NCBI GenBank assembly: GCA_022496185.1
Contig: WTXG01000047.1
Coordinates: 145,168-209,167, forward strand
Direction: 5' to 3'
Source of the DNA: Multifurca ochricompacta
Lineage: Eukaryota; Basidiomycota; Agaricomycetes; Russulales; Russulaceae
DNA: 64,000 nt
Both the position numbers and the translations under genes were made by a program. Shown one piece after another: positions 47,391 to 56,940 of this stretch. The notes beneath the pieces are model-generated. The model was given only the letters and a program-made list of their open reading frames with translations. It was not told the origin of the DNA and did no database searches. The stretch's first letter is position 1. Each line of letters begins with the position of its first letter.

Positions 47391-47900
47391 TCCTAAGGCT
47401 TGCGGCATCCCCGATGCATCGATGTCGGAGCGGCAGGCATCCAAAAGTCATCGCTCGAAGGGTAACCTTTCCAGTGGACTAAGAACTGTAGTGTCTTCAC
47501 ACGGCCATGATATCAATGCCTGATAAGGCGCTTGACTTCGTATTCTTCTTCGTCATTGACGAGATCAGGCAGTGGGCGCGGGTAATGTACTCCATGGGTC
47601 TGTCTCATGGTCAGGTGATAAGGGGTCCACAAGACATACTTTGTGTATCTTCATGTGGGCTGGTAACTCTCATTGGCAGGCAATTTGAAAGATATCTGGT
47701 CTTTTATTGTGAATGGTCCCAATCAGCGTGGTGCCAGCTTGGAAGAAGGAGAATGCGTTTTGAAATGTTTTCCTTTGAGCCAGTCTTGTCTTCCCATGGC
47801 AAACTCTGGTTGGTTTTGGCAGTGGGTCGCTCTGCAGAAGTGCTTGTTCCGTTCTCTGTTGTGTGGCTAGGTCATTGATGTTTCCTTCCCTCTTCAAAGC
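47390..47900 (-). pseudogene. Gypsy C integrase C-terminus and chromodomain, broken
   Basis: On the minus strand, WLKGKHFKTHSPSSKLAPR is followed by TGA and then LGPFTI. The chromodomain fragments EEEYEVKRLIRH and, after another TGA, YHGRVKTLQFLVHWKGYP match the integrase GPF module plus chromodomain of chromoviruses. Both TGA codons sit where elements A/B or relatives have Arg. Confidence 0.75.
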
Positions 47901-48519
47901 AAGGATGTGGGTAATTCAAGACCGTTTGTTCTGGATGGTTGTGGAATTGGATCTATAGGTGAGTTTAATCCTGTTCCTTTCTGGGGCAATTCTAATTGCT
48001 TCAAGTTGTCTTCTTTAGATGTGCGGCAATGTTATTGATGGTGTGGGCTCGGGATGTCAAACTGGGACTTTGAAGTCATGATGTCAAGTTTCTTTTTGAT
48101 GGATTCAATGGTCTGTTTGTGAAGCAAGGTTGCTTCAAGTTGGGTTTCAAGAACTTGGGGTTCACAGGTCTGTTACTCTGGATGCTGTCAGTCGGGGATC
48201 ACTGGCGAGTGATGTAAGGCGGTTTTGGTTTTCAGGTGGTATGTCTTCAGTTTCTGGTTGGGGAGTCCTGTTCTATTAGGTTTCGTTCTGGAGACTGTTA
48301 TTCAAGGAACGTGTCGTCCAATGGAGGGGTCTGGGGTTCACGCGCTGAGTTGCACTTCTGGACTTTGGGCAAGGGACGTGTTGTTGTCGCCTTGCAATTC
48401 TGGTGAGTCATTTCTGGTTTTCAGGTTCTGACTCTTCTGTCAGGTTTCAATGTCGAGGTTGGTCTTCAAGAGACATATCCCTTCAAGGTCAGGGTTCAGG
48501 GTTCTTGTGTGGTCATCGC
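47901..48519 (-). other. Unrecognised part of gypsy C
   Basis: About 620 bp expected to hold integrase by position. It has no readable frame on either strand and is rich in TTCTGG/GGTTTCA words. Confidence 0.4.
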
Positions 48520-49105
48520 TGTTACGTCCGGTGTGGGACGTTCCACACGACTTGTGTGACAGCTCGGTTTCACGGGTTCAGATAAGGAACCAATAAGGCT
48601 CCTTGGAGTTCGGGTGGGTTGAGTCAAAGTCAAAAGGGGCTGTTCCTTAAGACAATGTTGAGCGGAAAGTGCCAAAAGCACTGAGACAAACGAGTCAGGG
48701 ATCCAAAGGGATGTCCAGAAGACAGGCACCGATGTATTCAATAAGTCGAGTCTGAGGTCTACAAGGTAGCTACAGCGGACTTATATACGTAAACTAGCGG
48801 GCGTCTAGGAGATAAGAGTATGGAGTCAAGTGGGCCCGAATATACAAAAGCGGAGGGTGTAAAGCCTGGCTTCTGATAGGGTATTAAGTAAGTGTCCGGT
48901 CATAAAGATAAGAGGATAACGAGATAAGAGTCAAACATAAGTAAACAACCAGTCAACAAGTACAATCGGGGTCACGGGGATGGGAGAAGAGCATGGGATG
49001 GGTCCCAGGATGGGGACATGATCAGGAAGTGTAAAGTAGGCAGTAAGGAGGGGTCGTCATTGGGAAGAGTGAAGAAAGTGGGGTTGGATGGTAAAGGTTG
49101 TAACA
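48520..49105 (-). repeat. Gypsy A 3' LTR
   Basis: 586 bp. On the plus strand it is followed by TCACCCCCTCTTCTGG, the inverse of the polypurine tract. Confidence 0.92.
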
Positions 49106-49136
49106 TCACCCCCTCTTCTGGTTCTAGCAGACCCGG

Positions 49137-50336
49137 CTAGAAACGACTCGTACCGTCATCATCTTGTATGAGCTCCAGATAATCATCAGCTACATTACAC
49201 TCGTCCATGGTGTAGTTCTCCTTATCCAAGTCCTGGGGGCATCTGTGGGTACGGAGGAACCCATAGGGACCACGTTGACTGCACAAGCGACATAGGTCAT
49301 GGACAGGGCAATCCAGTTCGCGATGCCCCGAGTTGTGGCACAGGCATTTACCACACCAGCCAGATGGGTTGGCAATTGTCAGGGTGACTCCTATGCGGTG
49401 GAAGATACAAAACCGGCTCCAGTGTTGATTGCTTTGACAGTGCCGGCACCATTTGCAGTTGAGAGGACAGTTCCAACTGATATGGTACTTACTGTCACAA
49501 CGCCAGCACATCTCTCCACAAGGGTTTTCATGCATCCGCGGCATCTCGAATCGGTTTGGCAGCAGCACAGGAGCAGCCCCCAATGATTGTGGGGGTAAGG
49601 GTCAGGCATAGGTGTCGGCGTACCTCTCGGCAATGGTCTGGTATGCATCCCCTTTCTCCAACCTCTTTTGAATCTCCACCAACTCCTGCTCAACTTGGAA
49701 CATCCTGTTCGTCAACCGGGCCATCATCTTCACATGTTCTTTGTACTGCTTGTTGAGTGTATTGTGCAAAGTCAGATTCTTCCGCAGTCTCATTACCTCA
49801 GCTTTGAGACGCGGAAGTCGCATGTCACTCAGTACTTCGTCGATGGCAAAGGCCCACGAATCTTCGGCTGCCAGGTGCCCCAGCTGTTCGTCAGTCATTG
49901 TGTGATGCAAACGACCAGTGTACCTTTCCTCCAGATAGACTGGGGCCCCATAAATGGGACTGTCCTTCTTCATGCATCCAGCCACATCCATCCCTCCATT
50001 AGTGTAGAAGATATACTTGGCGATGGCAGTAGTCCCATCACCCAGAGTGATCTCGAGTGGATAGTACGTGGAGGAGTTCAGGTTGTTGATGAAGAAGGGG
50101 AATTCTGGTACTTCATCATCAGACTCCATACCTATTAGGTCATTTGGGTGTGGCTCTTCACAATGTTCAAAGTCATCATTGGGGTTGGGGGACTGGTTCT
50201 TGACCCGGGCCTCAGCAGCCTCGTAGTCAATGGGTGAGGAGGGACGTGTGGAGGGGTGAGCAGAAGGGAAGTTCTCGACAGCTACTGTGGTGGCAGTGAA
50301 GGTGTCGATGGCAGCAGAGGCAGCGATGAAAGACAT
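49137..50336 (-). pseudogene. Env-position ORF of gypsy A with zinc-knuckle tail
   Basis: Downstream of the chromodomain and upstream of the 3' LTR. A 245-codon frame (50336 to 49602; MSFIAASAAIDTFTATT) holds an acidic Pro/Ser region, GAPVYLEERYTGRLHHTM, DSWAFAIDEVLSDM and a long coiled-coil-like helix (MFQVEQELVEIQKRLEKG). It ends in TGA (49602-49604), but the same frame goes on for 148 more codons from 49583. These are rich in Cys/His: CWRCDSKYHISWNC, CKWCRHCQSNQHWSRFC, CGKC and CRLC. With the TGA read as a mutated Arg codon, this is one protein of about 400 residues. There is no membrane segment, so it is not an envelope. Function unknown. Confidence 0.65.
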
Positions 50337-50413
50337 AATTGATTGTTCAGTGGTAGGATGTTGCTGTGGGAGCATATACTGGGGAATTCGATTGGGGTCC
50401 AAGGTGGTCCTTT

Positions 50414-53400
50414 TTAATTGTCCTTGGGCGCCTCTGGATGTCGGACATGGAACTCCGAGATAAGGACCAGAGCAAAGATATTCCCGGCTGGCTCCCACAA
50501 GTTGTCTGAGTCTGGGAATCCTTTCCACTTAACTAGGTAATGTAGCTTGTGCCCTCGGCCTTTACGTAGTGAGTCTAGAATCTGTTCCACTTCCCATTCT
50601 GCTTCTCCATCAATAAGGTCAGGGGGGGTCTTGGGAAGTTTTCTCCATGGAGAGCTGTTTCCTTGTAGGGCATCAGAAGTCTGGCATGGAAGACTGGATG
50701 GATCCTCCATGTGGGTGGGAGTTTGAGTTCGTATGATACATCTGACAGCTTCTTCATTATCTCGAACGGTCTGTGACATCAGGGTGCTAGTTTGGCAGTC
50801 GGATGTGATGTATGAATGTTCTTCCCTTCCAGCCAGACAAGGTCATGGGTTCGATAGGGTGTGAACTTCGAAGGTCTTTCTGAAAGGACCTTTTGTGCCT
50901 TCAACAGGTTCTCATTGGCCGATTTCCAGATCTCTTCCCATTGGTCGATATGCTGCACAGCTGATGGGATGTTTATAGGTTTCTTGGCCCAGGTGGTTCG
51001 GGGTGTCCATCCCATGATGAGTGAGAATGGGGAGGTCTTGGTGGTGCCATTGGGCCAGGAGTTATGTGCAAACTCAGCCGTTGCTAGCCAGTCAGCCCAA
51101 TCATCTTGTTGTCCATTGCACCAGAATCGAAGATATTGCTTGAGCCACTGGTTCGTCCTTTCTGACTGTCCATCTGTCTGTGGGTGATAGGCCGTTGAGA
51201 TGTTCTGAGTTATATCCAGGACTTTACAGAGTGCCTTGGCAAATGCAGAGGTGAATCATGGGTCATGGTCTGAGATGATCTTCTTGGGGAGGCCATAATG
51301 TCTGTAGACGTGATCTAGGTAGAGTTTGGCCACTCCTTCCGCTGTAATGGATTCATTGCATGGTATGAATAGTGCTGCTTTTGAACAATCATGGTCGGTG
51401 ATGGTCAAGATGGAGTCAAAGCCTCTAGAAATGGGGAGTTTAATGATGAAATCCATGGCAATGGTTTGGAATGGTTGTGAGGCTGTGGGCGTGATTGGGA
51501 ATGGTGCTGGAGGGTGCGGGTGCGTGTTTACTTTATTGGCTTGGCACTCTGCACATCCTTTCACATAGTCCTCCACATCCTTCTTCATATTCGGCCACCA
51601 ATAGTCTCGCTTGGCCAGGGTGTATGTATTAGCAATGCCAGGGTGTCCAGCGGAAGGGAGGTCGTGGTGAAAATGGATCACCCCCCTCTTAATGTTGTCG
51701 CCACCGGTGACAACGAGACGATCCCCGTCCTTCCACCATAAGCCATCAACTTGTTTCAGGTTATGGGCCTCTACCCAGGATTGGCATAACTCCTGATTCA
51801 TATTTTGTGATACCTGAGCCCACAGGTCCATGTCGTGAAGACTGACGACTGCTTGCTTTGCAAAAACCTCTTCCGGGAGTACTGTGATATTACTGTTGTC
51901 TTCTTCCCCACTGCTTAAATCAGGTCGTCGTGATAGGGCGTCTGCGCATGCATTGTGACTTCCTGCAATATGTTTCAGTATGAAGTTGTATTCTTCCAGC
52001 TCCAAAACTTTGCGAGCAACCTGTCAGCTAATCTTGTGGGGTTCCTTCCAATAGAGTAGATTGGAATGATCAGTATGGATGATGGTCTTGTGAGGCATTC
52101 CCACCAAGTATGGTCGCCAATGTCGTAGTGCCTTTACAATGGCAAGCAACTCTCTATCCCAGATGTCATAATTTCGTTCCGCTGGTGAAAATGTCTCCAA
52201 GTAAAAGGCAACTGGGTGAAGTAGCCCTGTTACATCCCTTTGATTCAATACGGTGCCATTGGCAAAGTGGGATGCATCGACTTTGAGTTCAAAGGGCTTC
52301 CTCAGATCCAGCTGTAGGAGGACTGGTTCAGAGCCGACGATATTTCGGATCTGTTCAAAAGCTTGCTGCTGTTCATCCACCCAATGCCAAGGTATGTCCT
52401 TTTTTAACAATCCATTCAGTGGTTGGGCAATTCCTGAGAACCCCTTGACAAATCGTCGATAGAAGTTGCAAAATCCAATGAAGGACCACACATCCTTGAC
52501 ACACGTAGGTGTGGGCCACTCTCGGATCCCTTGTACCTTCACCGGGTCCATCCGCATGTGTCCTCCTTCTAGGATGACTCCCAGGTATTTGATGCTTTGT
52601 TGTTCAAACGAGCATTTGGCCGGTTTGAGGTACAAGTCATGTTCGCGCAGGATGTCTAACACCTGGTGCACTCGCTCTCGATGATGGGTCAGGTCGTTTG
52701 TGGTAGCCACTAGTATGTCATCCATATACACCACTACTTTGCCTGTAAGAATGAGGTCGCAGAAAATGTGGTTCATCATGGACTGAAAGGTGGCAGGCGA
52801 GTTGGTAAGACCAAAGAACATAACGTTTGGCTCAAAGAGCCCCTGGTTGGTCTTAAATGCCGCTTTGCATTGGTCTCCTTCTTTGATCTGAATGTTGTTG
52901 TAACCCCAGTGGACATCCATCTTAGAGAACAAGGACTTGTCCCGCATGGTATCGATGAGCTCCGATATGAGCGGCAATGGATAGGCATTTTTCACCATAT
53001 GGGCGTTTATCTGTTGGTAATCCTGGACAGGTCAAAGCTTGCCATCTTTCTTTTTGATGAAGAAGAATGGTGACGCATATGGTGACTTGGACGGACGAAT
53101 GTACCCTTTCACAAGATGCTCCTCAAGGAATGTCGTGAGCGCGGCTTGTTCTGCCTGTGACAATGGGTAGATTTTACAGTCGATTGCTGATGGGGTGTCA
53201 GGTGTGAAATCAATGGCATGGTCCCATGGTCGTGCAGGGGGAAAGCGTTGTGATTCCTCCTCCGAGAATACCTTCCAGTGCCGGTGGTACTCCTCCAGCA
53301 CTACCTCCTCAAAAGTCTTTTCCACATGCCCCTCCACTGCCTTCTGCACAAGTTCCGATGCTTTGGTAATGAAGCAATAACCTGGATCTTCGTGCTCCAT

Positions 53401-53970
53401 TTCTATCTTTCGTGCTGTCGAGTGTCGAGCTGCATAGTCGTACCCCATGGATGTGATGAGAACAGGGTAGAAGTCTTTGTCCATGGTCACATTGCTCCAG
53501 TTGATCTTGGGCTCAAATGCGGCAAGCCAGGGATATCCCAGAACTAAGTCTTCTTCGCCTAAATTGGTGACTAGAAAGCGTATGACGTTCGTCCTTTCCC
53601 CTACTTGGACATTGAGGTCGGTATAGTGTGTAATTTTTCCTGCTCGATTGGCAGTTCCATCAATATTCCAGATATTCTTTTCCTGGGGGAGTGCCAGCAT
53701 CCCTAAGCCCATGGTTTTTGCCATTCACGGGCTTATGAAGTTATCAGTGGCTCCTGAGTCAATCAGGATGTCACAGTCAGCCGTCTTCTGTGTAGTCTCA
53801 AAATGTACTGGTATTTTCAGAGATTTGAAGCAACTAGTATACACAGAGGTTACATGTAATGCTTGCGCCCAGGCTGATGGGTTTGAGCCAATCAAAAATC
53901 CTTCTTGGCAAATGCCTTCTCTACCAGAATGGCTCGCACTTCTTTGCTCTCCTTCATCATATTTGCCCAT
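50414..53970 (-). pseudogene. Gypsy A pol with chromodomain, broken by TGA stops
   Basis: Protease LIDSGATDNFISP (about 53745), RT with KIYPLSQAEQAAL, MDVHWGYNNIQI, FFGLTNSPATFQSMMN and YMDDILVAT (52700-52725), and RNase H with LKVDASHF and YDIWDRELLAIVKAL. Then integrase zinc finger (HHDLPSAGHPGIANTY, CAECQANK), catalytic core (MDFIIKLPISRG, ISDHDP, HPQTDGQSERTNQW) and GPF-like module. The chromodomain WEVEQILDS...LHYLVKWKGFP is at 50500-50580. Stops at 53725, 53032, 52024, 51256 and 50779 are all TGA. One more C in the seven-C coding run (50622-50628) would restore the chromodomain frame. Pol is in the -1 frame relative to gag. Confidence 0.9.
53894..53901 (-). promoter_or_regulatory. Candidate gag-pol -1 frameshift site, gypsy A
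   Basis: Sense GGATTTTT. Gag reads GAT TTT TGA, and the pol frame reads GGA TTT TTG. The identical octamer occurs at the gag-pol junction of element B. Confidence 0.5.
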
Positions 53971-55013
53971 ATTTCTTGCGCATTTTCTTCTTTTGTTGGC
54001 ATCTTTTTGTCAATGGTTGGTGGATTGTTACAGATAGGTGTAACAACTGCTTCCACTGCTCATACTCCTTTTTTTGGGCATTCCCTCGACATGTGTCCTT
54101 GCGCTTTGCAGCGAAAGCACCTTCCTTCCTTCATTAATGTCTGCCTTTCATCTTCAGTGAGTGCAACCTGTGCTCTGGTTCTGTTGGCAGAGGTATCCAT
54201 GGCATTTGGATCCCTCTGACTGGCATGAGTGGGTTTGATCCCGAAGGTGGCCTTCCATTGGTCACAGGTTTTTCCCTTTCTTGTATCGACTCCAAAGCGC
54301 GTCTGGAAGTCGAGGTAGTCTTGCTGCTGTCACCGAGCAGCATCCACCCATGTATCCCAATCATTGGGGTGGTGGAATTGGATGATATTCTTCACTAGGG
54401 GGTTGGGCAGCCCCTGGGAGAAGGGATCCAGTGTCGCCTCTTCATCTGTATCATAACCAGCCCTGTTGGCCAGACTTCTGAATTTTGCGACGTAGGCGTC
54501 CAGTTCTCCCTTCTCCATCTTCAGAGCTTTTAACTCTCAAGCAGCCTTCTGCTTGGCCTGCCCATCTGTGAATGCATCTTTGAACCTCTGGGCAATGGTT
54601 TCCCAAAGGCCTTCACTAGTGGTGCGTCATCCACTTTCAATCTGCTCATTCAGCCATTCTAGCTGCTCCATCATCCAGTCATCCACGGCCTCTCCTCAAA
54701 TCAGTGATAAGAAGAGATTGGCACGTTGGAAAGGGTTGATGATCTGGGAGACATCGTGGTTGAAGTTTTTGAAAGTTGTAAACTCCAACATAAACTTCTT
54801 GCTTTGTGATCGGTCTCCGGCAAACGTCTGTGGTAGTACACCTGACAGGTGTCCCGATGGTGGGGGAATGTTTGGTGGCAACATGGCTGGGGGCGGTGGG
54901 GGAGGAGGGGCCAGGTCTGGGAGTTGGGCAGTGATAGTAGACATTCTTTGATAAAATGGGGTGACGGTGCTGGTGGACTGTATGGAAATCTGGGGAGTTG
55001 TCAAAGCAGGGGC
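53896..55013 (-). pseudogene. Gypsy A gag, 3' part (downstream of B insertion)
   Basis: Continues the gag frame interrupted by B: TTPQISIQSTSTVTPFYQRM, a Pro-rich stretch, FAGDRSQSKKFMLEFTTFKN, WLNEQIES, ELDAYVAKFRSLANRAGY and a zinc knuckle CFRCKAQGHMSREC (about 54080-54120). Five in-frame stops (54696, 54627, 54537, 54330, 54060), all TGA, lie between well-preserved blocks. It ends at GAT TTT TGA, where pol starts in the -1 frame. Confidence 0.8.
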
Positions 55014-55596
55014 TGTCACAGCCAGGTGCGTGCTGTGTCAAGACCAGAGAGTCATTCAGATTCAAGGTAACTAAGTCAGGATCAAGACCACAACTAAGTC
55101 GAGTTAAGCCCACACAAGATAGAGGGGCACGTGCGAGATACGAGATTGAACAGTGACACTAAGTCCTGTCACAAGCTACTGGGGTTCGAAGTCCCTCTAA
55201 GTCACGACTTAAGAGGGTTCAAGAGGAATCTTTCTGTGAGTCAAGTGAAACACCTGTATTGGCACAGGAGAACAGACTTAGAGTCTGTTTGTCTCAGAAC
55301 TACATAGGTTAAATACAGTCCAGTCGCTATCAGAGATAGGGTCTAGCCAGTAAGATAAAGTGATGTAGATATAGTAGAATAATATCATAACTATGTCATA
55401 GTGATCTCATGGCTACGTCAAACTACGTCATGTAAGTACAAAGGATGGGCTAGACCAAGACACAAACTAGCAACAGAGGGGTTGTGCCCTCTGTGATATA
55501 CAGTCAGTTAACCTAGTTAGATAGATCAGCTGATACAGCCCATGCAGTCGTTCCAGACAGTCAAGAAGAAAAGAAAAGGATAATCAAACCGTCACA
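55014..55596 (-). repeat. Gypsy B 3' LTR
   Basis: 583 bp, from TGTCACAGCC to CCGTCACA. Followed on the plus strand by TCACCCCCTGTT, the inverse of the polypurine tract. Confidence 0.95.
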
Positions 55597-55710
55597 TCAC
55601 CCCCTGTTACAGTGGTGCTTGCCTCAAGCACACTTAGTCATCACCAGTGAGGTCTATGATACGAGGTGGGGCAATGTGAAGACGACGACGACGAGGCAGA
55701 TGGGAGCTAC

Positions 55711-56790
55711 CTATACCCCAGCCTGTAGGACAGCACGCAGTTCTGGGTGGGGCGCAAAGTGGGAGGCAGCTGCTGGTGTCATGCGAGGGTTGTTGGAGTA
55801 TGCATAGGTTAAATAGGGATAGAGTTGATGATAAACATCACCACGAGACATAGCATGAACAGCAAGGCGGATATCTTGGTTGGCCCTCTCAGCCATTCGC
55901 CTCCAGTGTGCAAGATTTCGATGGGCTTCATCCAAACGTCGAGCACCATAACGGTAGCGAGACACCTCTGCCCAGGCCCCAGGGTCGTCCATGTCATCCA
56001 GGGCACCATTGACAATGGTGGTGAAGTTCTGATCAGCTTCAAAGAGTCGCTGTTGCATAGATGTGAGGATAGGGTTGGGGCTGCGGTCAAAGTGTGGGTG
56101 TGGAGTGATGTAGAGGGGAATGTAGTATACTGGTTGATGAGCCCCCATAGTGAAGGCTATGCGTGGGTCAGGACGTCGATAATCATAGGCCAGCCAACGA
56201 GCAACATTGATGCGACCAGCATTGTCTGAGATGCGGTGGTCGAAATAGTGGTGCGAGTGTTCGTGATTGCGCATGAAGGGGAGAGGGGGTGGGTCATATC
56301 GAGCAGCATGTTCTTGTTCTTCTTCGAGCTCCTGTTGGGTCTGTTGTACTATGGCATCATCAGGGAGTTGGCCAGATTCGGGCTCCAGAGAAGTGGGTCG
56401 ATAGGTCATGGCAGGGTCAACGGTCGGGGAATCATCAGCCTCCAGTCGTGCTCTGACTTCTTGTAGCAAAGTCAGCACCCTAGAACGAATCTCCTGGTCT
56501 ATCGTTTGGTCCTGCGAAGCCAGAGTGATTGCCTGAGTTATATTTTCTACTGGGATGTCAGTCATGGTGAAGGAAAAGTGAGAAGGTGGTGTGGAGTTGG
56601 TGGAAGTCGATTCTGGTGACGGAGGGAGAGTGGGAGCATCAGAAGGTTGTAAAAGGGCACCCAGAGTGGCTGCATCATTGGCAGCCGCAATAGTTCGATC
56701 CAGGAAGGCAATGTTGATGATGGGGACTGGTGGGGTGTCGGTCTGGGAGGTGTCGGTCTGAGATGGCAAAGCGGGGCGGGACATTGTCAT
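55711..56790 (-). CDS. Env-position ORF of gypsy B, unknown family
   Basis: An intact 359-codon frame between the chromodomain and the 3' LTR, where envelope genes sit in other retroelements. It starts MTMSRPALPSQTDTSQ. There follow a Thr/Pro/Ser-rich disordered region, a helix SQDQTIDQEIRSRVLTLLQE, a Gln/Glu-rich stretch, INVARWLAYDYRRPD, QPVYYIPLYITPHPHFD, VNGALDDMDDPGAWAEVSRY and AHWRRMAERANQDIRLAVHA, ending AVLQAGV. No signal peptide or membrane helix, so it is not a typical envelope. Elements A and C carry related ORFs in the same place. I do not recognise the family. Confidence 0.7.
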   Translation of the reverse strand: MTMSRPALPSQTDTSQTDTPPVPIINIAFLDRTIAAANDAATLGALLQPSDAPTLPPSPESTSTNSTPPSHFSFTMTDIPVENITQAITLASQDQTIDQEIRSRVLTLLQEVRARLEADDSPTVDPAMTYRPTSLEPESGQLPDDAIVQQTQQELEEEQEHAARYDPPPLPFMRNHEHSHHYFDHRISDNAGRINVARWLAYDYRRPDPRIAFTMGAHQPVYYIPLYITPHPHFDRSPNPILTSMQQRLFEADQNFTTIVNGALDDMDDPGAWAEVSRYRYGARRLDEAHRNLAHWRRMAERANQDIRLAVHAMSRGDVYHQLYPYLTYAYSNNPRMTPAAASHFAPHPELRAVLQAGV

Positions 56791-56940
56791 TCTTGGGGTA
56801 GGTTTGAGAGATCAGCGTGGGGCAGAGAGACGAGTGAGGTTCTTGATACGAGCCAGAGTGGACACAACTTGTGGGACTGCAGAGAAGAAAACGCGAAAAT
56901 TTTATGAAAAACGCGAAAACCAACGAAAATCACCCCCCCC

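Larger units (their letters stand above)
45565..48519 (-). mobile_element. Ty3/gypsy element C, degenerate 3' part
   Basis: Oldest layer of the nested stack, coded on the minus strand. From its 3' end it shows a probable 3' LTR (45565-46005), a remnant of the env-position ORF (46030-47390), an integrase C-terminus with chromodomain (47390-47900), and then unrecognisable sequence up to 48519, where element A is inserted. Sequence beyond element A (63467-64000) shares phrases with 48190-48519 and probably continues C, whose 5' end is outside the window. Confidence 0.7.

Noticed and set aside
55150..55200. tRNA-like B box (GGGGTTCGAAGTCCC) in the gypsy B LTR
   Set aside because: No A box or cloverleaf can be built around it, and it recurs only because it lies in both LTRs.
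55711..56790. Envelope glycoprotein in gypsy B
   Set aside because: No signal peptide, membrane anchor, cleavage site or glycoprotein-like cysteine pattern despite the env-like position.
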